From contig CAZLGG010000055.1 in assembly GCA_964559135.1 (NCBI GenBank), positions 1 through 25,950 of the forward strand: a stretch of 25,950 nucleotides of DNA, given 5' to 3'. The translations under genes and the position numbers were made by a program. The notes under the pieces are model-generated. The model was not told where the DNA came from and did not search any database. It saw only the letters and a list, made by a program, of their open reading frames with translations. Positions 7,177 through 18,100 of the stretch are shown here, in pieces (the stretch's first letter is position 1; each line of letters begins with the position of its first letter). This stretch comes from DRQF01 sp964559135. GTDB lineage: Bacteria > Planctomycetota > GCA-002687715 > DRQF01.

Positions 7177-8066
7177 ACCCATCGGCTCGCGATGCCCTGC
7201 TCGACCCGGAATTCCTGGCGTCCTTGGCGGGGCTCCGCATTCTCGCCCGTCGCGTTCCCCGCGGTGGACGTCACGCGGAACATCGCTCGAGGGACCTGGG
7301 GGGAGGCCTGGAGTTCCGCGACTTTCGACCCTACACCCCCGGGGATGACTTTCGGTCCATCGACTGGAACATCTACCGTCGCTTGGGGCGCGTCGTTCTC
7401 CGGCTCTTCGAGGAGATGGAAGATCTCCCCTTGTACCTCGCTCCCGACATGTCGGCGTCGGGTTGGTCCGAGGAGCCGCCCCGCGCCCTCGCAGGCCTCA
7501 AGGCGGCGCTCGCCCTCGCCTCCATCAGTCTGGGCCAACACGACCCCGTCGGCCTCTACCCCTTTGCCGAGGACCTCCTCGACACGACGCCGCCTCGTGC
7601 GGGCGGGGGCCGCCTCATGATCCTGGCCGATCGACTGGCCGCCCTTCCACGGGGTGGCGGAACCGATTTTCGCACGAGCTTCAAGCACTTGGCGTCTCTG
7701 CGCCTGCGGCCTGGCTTGCTCGTCATCCTCTCCGACTTCTTCGACCCCGCCGGTCTGGAGGCCGTCCTCGAATCCCTGACACCTCTTCGCCATCGGTTAC
7801 TCCTGGTGCAGTTGCTTCGCTCCGAGGACCGCGAACCCACGCTGCAAGGGGATCTCCACCTTCTGGATTGCGAGACGGACGACGGCGTCGACCTCACGGT
7901 GACGCCCCAGGCCGTGGCGACCTATCGGGAGGCCTATGACCGTTTTCAGGCGGGTCTTCTCGACTTCGTCCAGTCCCGAGGACTGGCCTACTTGCCCCTC
8001 GACACCGATGCCCCGCTCCTGCCGCAGATCGCGGGGCTTTTCGAAGCGGGAGCCATGACCGTATGA
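7173..8066 (+). CDS. DUF58 (vWA-like) protein
   Basis: The 297-residue product contains the DUF58 signature FRPYTPGDDFRSIDWNIYRR (51-70), followed by PDMSASG (91-97), which keeps the D-x-S-x-S metal-binding (MIDAS) pattern. No membrane segment is visible, so it is probably cytoplasmic and membrane-peripheral. DUF58 proteins are standard partners of MoxR ATPases and are thought to be their clients or adaptors. The start overlaps the moxR-type gene by four bases (ATGA at 7173-7176), and the stop overlaps the next gene in the same way (8063-8066). The length is within the short DUF58 class that lacks N-terminal transmembrane helices. Confidence 0.95.
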   Translation: MNPSARDALLDPEFLASLAGLRILARRVPRGGRHAEHRSRDLGGGLEFRDFRPYTPGDDFRSIDWNIYRRLGRVVLRLFEEMEDLPLYLAPDMSASGWSEEPPRALAGLKAALALASISLGQHDPVGLYPFAEDLLDTTPPRAGGGRLMILADRLAALPRGGGTDFRTSFKHLASLRLRPGLLVILSDFFDPAGLEAVLESLTPLRHRLLLVQLLRSEDREPTLQGDLHLLDCETDDGVDLTVTPQAVATYREAYDRFQAGLLDFVQSRGLAYLPLDTDAPLLPQIAGLFEAGAMTV

Positions 8067-9715
8067 GTTTCGCTACCTGGTCGCCCCTTGTCGTCGCCTC
8101 CGGCCTCGTCGTTCTCGCCGCGGGGCTCTTCGCGGTGCAACGGCTGCGCATCCGTTTTTCGGATCGTCCCGTGCCCACGTTGCTGTTCTGGCGGGAGGCC
8201 GTTCGAGAAAACCGTGCCCGGGTTCTCGTTCGACGCTTCCGACACCCCTGGGCCTACGCCTTCCTGCTGCTTCTCGCGAGTTGCCTTTGGCTGGCCGCGT
8301 CCCGGCCCGAGCCCACCGACGGCGAGACGTCCGGCGGGGTCGTCGTCCTCGTCGACAACTCGATGGCGACCAACGATCGCACGGTGCGCTCGCAGGTCGA
8401 GGCGTTGCTCTCGGAGACCCTGAGCGGCCTCGACGCCCGGTCGACGCGGGTGGTCGCCTGCGGCGGGCGCGCCAGGATCCTTCTGTCTCCGGGGGAGCCC
8501 GTCGCCCTGGCCCTCGATCGCTGGCGCGCACTTCGGGCGGAGGATGCCCATGCCATGATGGCGCGGGAGGTGGACCGCATCGTGGACGAAGAGGACAGCG
8601 ACCATCCCCTCGATGTTCTCGTCATCGGTCCCGCACCTCTGCCCGCCGCGTTGATCTCCAGCCTGCCCGGCCACGTGCGCGTGCGGAGACTCTGGTCGCG
8701 GCCGGAGCGGGACCCGGCGTTCGCGCTGGCGTCCCTGGGCTATGAGCGAGCCGCCTCGGGGAGGTCCGATGCCGTCGACGTCGTGTTCGAGATCCGCGGG
8801 GAGGGCGAGGCGCCCCGCCCCGACGTTCGCGTCGGAGAGGAGGAACTCGGTCCCGCCGCCTTGCGCAGGGTGAGGCGGGACGGCCGGTGGCTCTTTCGCA
8901 TCGAGGATCTCCCCGCAGTCGGGCAGACCGTCGTCGTCGGGTTGACCGATGCGCAGGGACGGCGGGAAGCGCGCTTGCGCCTCCCCGACGGCTTCCGTCT
9001 TCCCATTCGGCGGGATGGGAATCTCCCGTTCGGCGTCGCGGCGTACCTCGATACGGACCCTGATCTCGAGGTCGCGAACCAAGGACTTCTCATCGGGCGC
9101 TCCGAGGACGCGGCGTTTCGTGTCGTCGACGGAGCCCCTCGCATTCGCATCCTCTACGGCGCCGAGGATGACCTCGACGGCGTGCGCCGTGTGTTCGAAG
9201 GGCTGGGGTGGGACGAGGTCTGGCGAGAAGGCGAGGGGGGTGACGAGGAGCTGGGACGGGTGGACATGGAGCCCGGGGACACGCGACGCATCGAGGTCTC
9301 CGCCCAACTCTTTGACCGACCCTGGCATTTCCTGGACACCCAAGCCTTCCCTTTGTTCATGGCGACGGCTCTGCGTTGGTTGGCCGATCCCGCGCTCCCG
9401 CCCGCCACCGCCGCGGTGGGAGAATCGGTGGGGCGCGCGGGGGATGAACTCCGCGGAGAAAACGGGAAGGCGGTGATCGGCGTGGGAGACCCCCCCGTGC
9501 CCCTTGCGGCCGGCCGCTACGACCTGGGCGACGTTCCCGGCGTGGAGGTCTCGGCCCTCGTGCCGGCGGAGGATCTCTTGGACGCGGACGAGGGGTCGAC
9601 AAAGGGGCGGCCCGTCGGCGGCGGCAGGGTCGACCCGACCCTTTGGTTGGGCGCGGTGGCTCTTCTGATGCTTCTTGCGGAATGGTGGTTCACGGCGAAG
9701 GGGAGGATGCCCTGA
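8063..9715 (+). CDS. BatA-like membrane protein with degenerate vWA domain
   Basis: The 550-residue protein opens with a BatA-type N-terminus: membrane segments at about 8-26 and 62-80 flank a basic loop with the LLFWREAVRENRARVL segment. The vWA domain starts at about residue 92. Its MIDAS position reads DNSMA (98-102), so the last serine of D-x-S-x-S is replaced by alanine and metal binding may be weakened. A long extracytoplasmic beta-rich part follows, then a C-terminal membrane segment (WLGAVALLMLLAEWWF, about 526-541). This layout resembles BatA/BatB-like proteins from aerotolerance-type operons, named for work in Bacteroides; whether this one affects oxygen tolerance is unknown. It is translationally coupled on both sides (ATGA upstream, TGATG downstream). 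Confidence 0.85.
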   Translation: MSFATWSPLVVASGLVVLAAGLFAVQRLRIRFSDRPVPTLLFWREAVRENRARVLVRRFRHPWAYAFLLLLASCLWLAASRPEPTDGETSGGVVVLVDNSMATNDRTVRSQVEALLSETLSGLDARSTRVVACGGRARILLSPGEPVALALDRWRALRAEDAHAMMAREVDRIVDEEDSDHPLDVLVIGPAPLPAALISSLPGHVRVRRLWSRPERDPAFALASLGYERAASGRSDAVDVVFEIRGEGEAPRPDVRVGEEELGPAALRRVRRDGRWLFRIEDLPAVGQTVVVGLTDAQGRREARLRLPDGFRLPIRRDGNLPFGVAAYLDTDPDLEVANQGLLIGRSEDAAFRVVDGAPRIRILYGAEDDLDGVRRVFEGLGWDEVWREGEGGDEELGRVDMEPGDTRRIEVSAQLFDRPWHFLDTQAFPLFMATALRWLADPALPPATAAVGESVGRAGDELRGENGKAVIGVGDPPVPLAAGRYDLGDVPGVEVSALVPAEDLLDADEGSTKGRPVGGGRVDPTLWLGAVALLMLLAEWWFTAKGRMP

Positions 9716-12171
9716 TGCAGTTCGCGCACCCCTTCGTCTTTTGGTTTCTACCCCTCGTTCTGCTGCCGCTGTTTTGGCCGCGCGCCGGGCGCTCGAGATG
9801 GCGCGCCGTCGCTCGGACAGCGGCGCTCGCGGCCTGCCTCACTGCGCTGGCCGGTCCGACGCGGCAAGGGAGGGAGGCATCGGCGAAGCTGATTCTTCTG
9901 CTCGACACATCCCCCTCCGTGGATGGCGCCGCCGTCACTTCGGCCCGCAGGGCCTTGAAGGGGATGGCGGCCCGCTGGAACGAGGGTCCCACCGAACTCG
10001 TGGAATGGGGCCAAGGCCGCGGACCAGCGACCTTGGCGGCGGCTCTTCGTCTGGCGGAGGGCCGCATCCCCGAAGGGGGGCGCGGCGCCGTCGTCCTCGC
10101 CACGGATGGAGTCGACGACGAAGGGGGGTGGTCGGAGGCGCTCGCGCGCTACGAGGTCCGCGGATTGCCCATCCACTCCGCGCCTCTCCCGGGCCGCACC
10201 GACGACCCCCGTCCCGTGGGGCTGGACGTGCTCTCGGAATTGCGTGTCGGCCAACGGGCGACGGTCGTGGTGACCCTCGTCGGGCGTCTCGGCGCCGCCA
10301 CCCTCGAACTCGACGCGCCGAACAGACGCCTCGCCGCCACGAAGACCTTCTCCATGGAGGGCCGTCGCCGCGTCGTCCTCGACTTCGAGCCCTCCGCGCC
10401 CGGGCCTCTCGTTCTCGCCGCGCGCCTCGTCGTGGGTGAGGGCGACGACCCCCGACCGGATGACAACATCCTCACTCGCACCGTTTTCGTGAAGCCGCCT
10501 CTGGACGTGGCCTATCTGGGTTGGCGGATGGAACAGGGCCTGGAACCGCTCGCGGGCCTCGTGGGCCCGGGCTTCCACTTCCACGCCGTGGCTCCGGACG
10601 CCGATCTCGAGACGGCATTGCGTTCGGCCGACCTCGTCGTCCTCGACGATGTGCCATCCCGTCGGTTTCCCACCGCCGGGCAGGAGGAACTCGTGCGGGC
10701 CGTGAGGGACAAGGGCGTGGGCCTTTTCGTCTGCGGCGGACGCGGGTCTCTCGCTCCCGGCGGTTACTTCAAGTCGCCCCTCGAGGACATCCTGCCCGTG
10801 GAGCTGACTCAGAAGGAGGAGAAGCGCGACCCCAGCACGACGCTCGTCGTGATCATCGACACCTCGGGCTCCATGGGAGGAACGCGGGTACAGCTCGCCA
10901 AGGAGGTCGCCCGGCTCGCCATTCGCAGGCTCCTTCCTCACGACAAGGTGGGGATCGTGGAGTTCTACGGCGCCAAGCGATGGGCGGCTCCCATCCAGCC
11001 CGCATCCAACGTGATCGAGATCCAACGGGCCATCAACCGCCTCGACGCGGGGGGAGGGACCGTGATCATGCCCGCGATCGAGGAGGCCTATTACGGGTTG
11101 CAGAACGTCAACACCCGTTACAAGCATGTGCTGGTGCTCACCGACGGTGGTGTCGAGAGCGGAGCCTTCGAGCCCCTGCTGCGGAAGATGGCGGAGAAGG
11201 GCATCAACGTGTCCACCGTCCTCGTCGGTCCGGAAGCCCACAGCGAGTTTCTCGTCAATATGGCCAACTGGGGGAAGGGCCGGTTCTACGCGGTGCCCAA
11301 TCGCTTCAATCTTCCCGAGGTCATCTTGAAGCGGCCGACGAGTGCCCGCTTGCCCGTATGGAAGACGGGGTCGTTCGCGCTTCGGGCTCAGGGGCCGGAG
11401 CTCTTCTGGAGGGGGATCGATCGGAACGCCGTTCCTCCCCTCGACGGCTATCTCGCCACCCAGTTGCGGCCCGACGCCCAGAACTTGCTCGTCACGAAGG
11501 GGAGTTTGCATCCCATCCTCGCACGTTGGCAGGTGGGCCTCGGCCGCGTCACCGTGTTCACGAGCGAGCCCGCGGGAGGGGGCACGGCCTCTTGGCGAAC
11601 GTGGCAGGGATTCGGACCGCTGCTCGCCCGCATCCTCGCCCGAACGGCCCGCGATGCCCGGGACGACTTCGAGCTGGAAGCGCGGCGAGAGGGTCGGAGG
11701 ATTCGCATCGTCCTTCGCGCCACCGGGAACGAACCCGGCGCGCCCGCGGGTTTCCTCGAGACGAGCCTCGAGGAGCGGCAGGCCTTGAGCTTCATCCAGC
11801 GGGCGCCGCGCCTCTTCGAGGCGGCGGGCTTCGCCGACCCGACTCGTGACGTCACGGTGCGGTGGGGCGTCGCGGGCAAAGAACCCGCGTCGGGGCGGGT
11901 CTTGCGGGCCCACCGCGGGCCCGGGTTGGACATCCAGGCGGATCCCGCTTTTGCCCTGGATCTGTCGGCTCTCGCTCGCGCCACCGGAGGCCGCGTTCTC
12001 GACGTGCTCGGCAGCCCGACGCCATCTCTCTCTATCGGCGGCGGGGCGGGAGCGATCCTGCTCCACGATCTGGCCCCCTGGTTCTATCTCGCGGCTCTGG
12101 TTCTTTTTCTGAGCGACGTGGTCGCCCGGCGACTCCCTCGGAGTCGTCGCGTGGGAGGCATGGTGTCATGA
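9715..12171 (+). CDS. Membrane protein with two vWA domains and an amidotransferase-like domain
   Basis: The 818-residue protein starts at ATG 9715, which shares its A with the previous TGA; GGAGG at 9702-9706 supports this start over ATG 9643. Two N-terminal membrane segments (about 5-22 and 32-47) lead to a first vWA domain with an intact DTSPS MIDAS (64-68). Residues about 265-370 resemble the class I glutamine amidotransferase-like domain seen in planctomycete vWA proteins (DLVVLDDVPS; VCGGRGSLAPGGYFKSPLED). C340 sits beside this glycine-rich turn, but I cannot confirm a catalytic triad. A second vWA domain has an intact DTSGS (382-386) and an LVLTDGG strand. A final membrane helix (about 785-803) ends in a basic tail. 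It is probably the main metal-dependent binding subunit of the membrane complex. Confidence 0.85.
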   Translation: MQFAHPFVFWFLPLVLLPLFWPRAGRSRWRAVARTAALAACLTALAGPTRQGREASAKLILLLDTSPSVDGAAVTSARRALKGMAARWNEGPTELVEWGQGRGPATLAAALRLAEGRIPEGGRGAVVLATDGVDDEGGWSEALARYEVRGLPIHSAPLPGRTDDPRPVGLDVLSELRVGQRATVVVTLVGRLGAATLELDAPNRRLAATKTFSMEGRRRVVLDFEPSAPGPLVLAARLVVGEGDDPRPDDNILTRTVFVKPPLDVAYLGWRMEQGLEPLAGLVGPGFHFHAVAPDADLETALRSADLVVLDDVPSRRFPTAGQEELVRAVRDKGVGLFVCGGRGSLAPGGYFKSPLEDILPVELTQKEEKRDPSTTLVVIIDTSGSMGGTRVQLAKEVARLAIRRLLPHDKVGIVEFYGAKRWAAPIQPASNVIEIQRAINRLDAGGGTVIMPAIEEAYYGLQNVNTRYKHVLVLTDGGVESGAFEPLLRKMAEKGINVSTVLVGPEAHSEFLVNMANWGKGRFYAVPNRFNLPEVILKRPTSARLPVWKTGSFALRAQGPELFWRGIDRNAVPPLDGYLATQLRPDAQNLLVTKGSLHPILARWQVGLGRVTVFTSEPAGGGTASWRTWQGFGPLLARILARTARDARDDFELEARREGRRIRIVLRATGNEPGAPAGFLETSLEERQALSFIQRAPRLFEAAGFADPTRDVTVRWGVAGKEPASGRVLRAHRGPGLDIQADPAFALDLSALARATGGRVLDVLGSPTPSLSIGGGAGAILLHDLAPWFYLAALVLFLSDVVARRLPRSRRVGGMVS

Positions 12172-15100
12172 GACGATCCGCGGCAACGATGGTGATTCTC
12201 GTCCTGGTGGTCCTCGGGGGCAGAGCGACCGCCCAGACCGTCAAACTCCGAGGGACGGTCGTCACGGCGGAGAAGGAGCCCCCGGGATCCTCTTCCGAAA
12301 ACGAGGATGGGCACGACGCCAAGCTCTCCGCGGCGCTCGTGAAGCGGCTGGATGCGCTGATCGAGAAGCCCTTTCCCCATCCGCGTGATCAGGATGGCCT
12401 CTTCGACGCCTGCCTTTTGGAATCTGGTTCCTACGCCCCCTTGCTCGGGGAGATCGCGACGCGGTTGAAGTCGGAGTCACTCGCCGCCCGGGTTCGCGCC
12501 ACCCTGCAGGCGGTGCTGGCGCGGGCCCAGTGGCGGCGCGGAGATCTATCCAAGGCTGGCGAGTCCTGGGAGAAAGTGGTCGCCTCCGATGCGCTGCGGA
12601 CGAGCCCCGAGGCCTGGCGCGCTCACGCCATGGTCTTGGAAGCGCTCGATCAGGTCGCGGAGGCGATGGCGGCTTGGGGCAACTACTTGGCTCTGCTTCC
12701 CGCCGACGCCGAGAAGAAGCGGTCCGAGGTCCTTCTTCGTCTGGCTCTTCTTCGACGCACCGAAGCCTCCGCGATCCAACAGATCGAAGCGCGATCCCCC
12801 CTTCGGCTCTTCGGTCTGGGGCTGGACGGTCAGCCGGCGATCTTCGCCGCCGATCCCCTCCTCGTTCACGTCTCGGGCTTGCCGACGAAGTTGCGGAACC
12901 GTGCAGCCGTGCTCTTGGCGATGCTCGGCGAACCGGAGCTCTCCCTCGAACTCTACGAGGCGGACGAGGAGGGGAGTCGTCGATTTCGGTCGGAAGTGCG
13001 CAGGACGTCGTGGGCGCTCGACGCCAAGAAACCCAAGGTCGCGCAGCAACACGCTTGGGCGGCCCTGAGGACGGCGAAGCTCGATCGCGACCGCCGCTAC
13101 GCTCTGGCGCTCCTGGTGGAGAGCTATCGGGACGCGGGCGGCCTTCGTGAACTCGTGGGGGAATTGGAGCGAGCGGAAGACCTGCCGGCGCTCGCTCACA
13201 GGCTGGAGGTCGACATTCTTCGCGAGCTGGGAGACGTGGATGCGGCCCTCGATCTGTTTCGTCGCTCCGCCGATGAAGGACTGGACGACGCTAAGCGCGG
13301 CGAGCTTCTCGACATGCTGCGGGAGGCGGGGCGCTTCGACGAACTGCGACGCCTGTATCGAGGGCTCATCGCCAACGATCCCGGCAACCTCGTGTGGCGC
13401 GAAGGGCTCTCGCGCTTCGAGTTGGAAAGCGGACACGCCGAGGCTGTGGATGCGCTTTGGCGCGAACCTCTCGAGACATGGGAGAAGGCGTCCGACCTGA
13501 TGGAGGCCGCGGAGGTTCTGGGACGCCTGGGCCGAGACGATCTCGCGCGGGGCTTCGCCCGCAAGGCGGTGGCGATGCCGGGCGGGCTCGCCAGGGGCCT
13601 GTTGTTCCTCTACGAGTTGGAGCGCAATCGGGGGCGTCTCGCCGAGGCGGAGACGATTCTTCACGAGTTCGACGCCGCGGCGGCGCCGGGCGCGCCGGAG
13701 CGCATCCAGCTTGCCGAAGCCTTCGAGCGCATCGGCGACAAGGTGAGCGCCGTCCGGGTGCTGGAGGGGCTGAAGGCGGCGGAACGCGGGAAACCGCTTG
13801 CCGAGGACATGGAGATGCGGTTGGCCTGGCTCTACTCGGAGGTCGACCGGGAAGAGGATGCTCTCGAGGCATGGCGGACGTTGTGGCGAGCCGTGAAGTC
13901 GGTGCCGCGCCGCGCCTACGTCGAGGACCGGATGCTCAACGTTGCGTCCAGGCTGGGCGTTCTCGCGGACATTGCCATCGAGGAGGAGGAGAAGCTCGCG
14001 GACGGCCAGGGCGACGCGCTGGATCGGGGGCTTCTCGTCAGGCTCTACACCAAGGCCAACGACGCCGTATCCGCCGCCGAGATCATCTCCACCTATGGGC
14101 GGCAAAGCGGCGACGAGGTGCCCGCCCTGCGTGAGATGGCCCGCGTGTACCTGGCATGCGCCGACTTCATGAACTACGAGCGCTGCGTTCGGGATCTCAT
14201 GAAGAAGGACCCGGAAGGCATCCCGGATTATCTCCGTCAACTGGCGATGAGTGCCCTCGAGCGCGCCCGCCCCGATCAGGCGCGCCCCTTCCTGCGTGCG
14301 CTGAAGAAACTCGAGACAGGACCCGAGGCCGCCGAGTTCGAGGCCGGGGTCCTCGCCTTGGCGGGCATGTACGAGGACGCCGCACGGGCCTACCGCAAGG
14401 GGCTCGCCGCACATCCCGACCGCATCGAGGGCTCCTTACTCCTCGCCGACGTTCTCAAGAAGTCGAAGGAGACGAACCTCGCCGTGGGGATGTTCCAATT
14501 CCTGGGCGACGAAGCAAAGAAGGACGACCTGTTCATCATCGCACTCGACGGCTTGCTCAACATGAGAGCCGGCCGTCCCGTACTGCGCTGGGCGAGGCGG
14601 CGCATCCTCCAGAGAATCGCCTCGACGCCGGACAAGATGTATCTCTACCAGATGCTCTCGGATGTTTCCGAGGAGCTCGCCGATCGCCCCAACATGTTGC
14701 GGGCGATGAAGGGCGCTCTCGACGTGGCCAACGAGAGACGCTCCAACGTCCTTCGGGAACTGATGGATCTCTCGGCCCGTGATCGCGCAAAGCAGCTCGA
14801 ATTCGGCAGGCGACTGGTCCTTCTGGGCGATCTCGTGCCGCCCGACGTCTACCTCACCCTCGGAGAAGCGTTTCTTGCCGAGGGGGACGTTCGCATGGCC
14901 GAGAGGACCTTCGGTCGAGCGGTGGACGTGCCCGACCGCAATGCCTTTCTGCGGAAGGTGGCCAAGTCCTTCGAGGCCGCCGGCTACAAGGAAGAAGCTC
15001 TCCGCGTCTATGAGAAGGTCCTCGTGGGAGAGTCCTGGAACGTCGAACTCATCTCGCGGGTGGCCAACCTCGATGAACTCCTCGGGCGCGACGAAGCGGC

Positions 15101-18100
15101 CCTGGCGCTCACCGAACGGGCCCTCGACCTGATGCTGGCGAGGCGGCCCTTCTCCTCGGTGAAGTCCGTGTCCGATTCGGATTCGAATCGGAACTTTTTC
15201 TGGGGAGGCAGGAATCTGCAGGACTACGACCGTTTCTTCGAGGGCAGCGTCACGAGCTTTTTGGTGTTGGCCGGGAAGGGGGCTCCCGTGGATGCCTTCT
15301 TGGATCGGTTGGAGGCGAAAATCGACAAGGAGCGGGGCGCCGCGCAGACCCACCGACCGGAGGACTTCGCGTTGGGAAGGTATCCGCGCCTTTCCGCGGA
15401 GGCGGCGCTCTTTCGGCGGGTCGCGATGGCCACGGGGAGGATCGATCGGGCCGATGCTTTGGACCGGGTGCTTTTGACGACGTTCCCGAACGATGGGAAG
15501 CTCCTCGGCCGTTTGGTGTCTCGCCGCTTGAGAGACGGGTTCGTGGCTTCGGCCCGAAGCCTGGTCGAGGAGAGTGGGCGCGGCGAGGAGGCGAAGGCCC
15601 GCGCGCGTTTTCTGGCGGGGACGGCGTCCGCGGAACTGCCTGCTGGCACGTTGACGGCGGCGGCGGCCCGTCCTCTTTTCCTGCCTCTCTATCATCGGGG
15701 TGATTTGGACCAGGCGCGCCGCGTGCTCTATCGCATCGCGCTCCCGGCCCTCACGAAGGACGATCTGACCAGCGTGCCCGAGCTTTTGTCGGTGTCGGTG
15801 CTCCTCGGCGAATCCGATGCCGCGTTGCGCTTCGCCCGTCGTTGGGTGGATGCCGCGTGCAAGTTCAAGAAGAATTGGGAGCTCAGCGAGGAGGTACGCA
15901 AGTGCCTGCGCGCCGCCTGGTCCACCCTCGACACGAAGCAGCGCCTCAGCCTTGCGCGCTACCTGTCGACGAAACTCGTGGCCCAGCCCAAGAAGAGGCG
16001 AAGCCTCATCGACGTGGTGACCCGGCTTCAAAAACAGCTCTCGGAGCCGCTCCTCGAGGCGAACGAGATCAAGTCGCTCATGGATTCGGCGGCGGTCCTC
16101 GGCAGCTACGACGCCCTTCAGCTCTTGGACATCGTGCCGGAGAGCGAACGGAAGAAACTCCTGGAGGAGGCTTACGCCAAGGCGCCCACGTCGAATCGGG
16201 TCTATTTCCTCGTCAACGTGGTCAGTCGCGGAACGTCCGGAGGCAGGCGCCTCGACGCCGCCACCAGACAGTTCGTCCTCGATCGTATCCAGGGGGCTGT
16301 CGACGAATTGGGACGGCAGCTTTCCTACTACTACGTCGACAACGTCACGGCTCTCTCGGATCGCGAGCCGGAGCTGGCCGCGGAGATCTTGCGCATTCTC
16401 CGGGAGGAGGACCCGGACAACCTGGATTACGCCTTGGGCCAGGCCGGGGTCCAACTCCAGACAGGAAAAACGGATGACGCATTGAAGATCCTCCGTGAGG
16501 TCGTGACCCGCCTTGCGGAGGGAGAGTCTTTCGGGGGAAACGAACGGCGACAGCTCCTGGCTGCCGCGAGTCTGTACGAGAAGGTGGACGCGAGCCTGTT
16601 GCTGGGTGTGCTCGACGATCACGACGCCAATGGAGCAGCGAGCGAGCGCACGGCGCTGATGCGTGCGTCCCTGGCCTCCCAGGGGTTCTTCGCCCGCCGT
16701 GCCCTGAGTCTGGCGAGGAAGGCCGCCGAGACGTTTCCCGAGAGTCGAGAGGTCCAGACCGTCTTCCTCTCCACCCTCAGGCAACAAGGCTTCGACGTGG
16801 AGGTCGCGCGGGTTGCGGACCGCCTCGCGCGCCGATGGCCGGAGGACAAGGGGCGCCTGCGGGCCGCCGAGTCCGCATGGCGGGCCTTGAAGAACCCCGA
16901 GGCCATTCGTCGTTTGAAACAAGACCTGGGGGCGGAGACGTCCACAACGAAGGCGGTGGTCAAGTCCAAGGGCAAGTTGCCTCGTGCGACCGTGAAGGCC
17001 GTGAAGGCGGCGCTGGACGCCGGGCGAATCGGGGAAGCGCAGCGGCTCTGGCGGCGCGTCTGGCGTCGACTCGACAACGCCGGGAGCGGCAACCGATTCT
17101 TCTTCCTCTTCGGGGGAGGCGTGTCGACGCCGAGCTGGCCCATCGACGAAGGAGAGAAGGCGGACGTCGCCACGAAGCGAGGTCAGGGACTTCCCGATCT
17201 GGGGCCGCCCAAGCCCAAGCGCACCGTGCGTGACGCCTTTGACGCCATTGCCGAGACTCCTTTCGGAATCGACGAGCTGGGCCGTCAGGTACGCAGTCTT
17301 CGGCCGTCCCAGGCCGTCGCATCGAGGAAGCTCCTTTCCGGGTACCTGAAGGCCCGCATGCTCGACGAGGGACGCGCGGCCTTCCTGGCAGGGCTTTCCC
17401 GGCTCCTCGAGCGAGGACAAGGAGGGGCGGTGGACTATGCCCAGCTTCTTCTTCTCCTCGAGAAGAATCCGGATCTCGCCCGCGCGGGGGCTGCGTCGTA
17501 CCTGGACGAGTTGCTTTCCGTGACCCGTCCCACCGACGGCGCGCGATTGAGGCGGATCGCCCGTCTGCTGGGCCGCCTTGGCGCGAAGGAGGCGTCCCTC
17601 CGTCTGTACAGGTGGTGTTTCCCGCTCATCGTCGGGAATCGTTTCTCTTGGTGGGCCCCGCCCCCCCCGGCGGGCGAGACCGTCGACGAACTCATGGAGA
17701 TCTTCGAGGAGCCGCTCCTCACCCAGGCGGTGGAGGCTTACTTGGCGGCACTGACGCCCGATGTGCTGTATGGCTCCGAGGACCAGTACGTGAAGTCGAT
17801 CATCGAGGCGCACCGCCGCATCGCCGGGCTGGCGAAAGCCTTCGAGCGCACCCGGGAGATGTGTCTGCATGCGGCGGCCCCCGACGTGAGAGATCGCCAG
17901 GGTGCGGCGGGAGCGGCTCTGGCCGTCCTGGCGGCCGCGGGCAAGTCCGACGAGGCGCTCGCTGCCTGGAAGAAGCTCGCCTGTCGGACGACCAGCCCGA
18001 GAATCCAACGGTGGGGCCGGAGGCGCAGCCCGTCTTTCGGGGCTCGCCAATACAGGGAGATGTTTCCTCCCGTGGCCGACGGGGGCGAGGAGTTGGCGAA

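Noticed and set aside
9748..12066. 772-codon minus-strand open frame opposite the double-vWA gene
   Set aside because: The plus strand carries intact MIDAS motifs and membrane helices. The minus translation is a low-information shadow.
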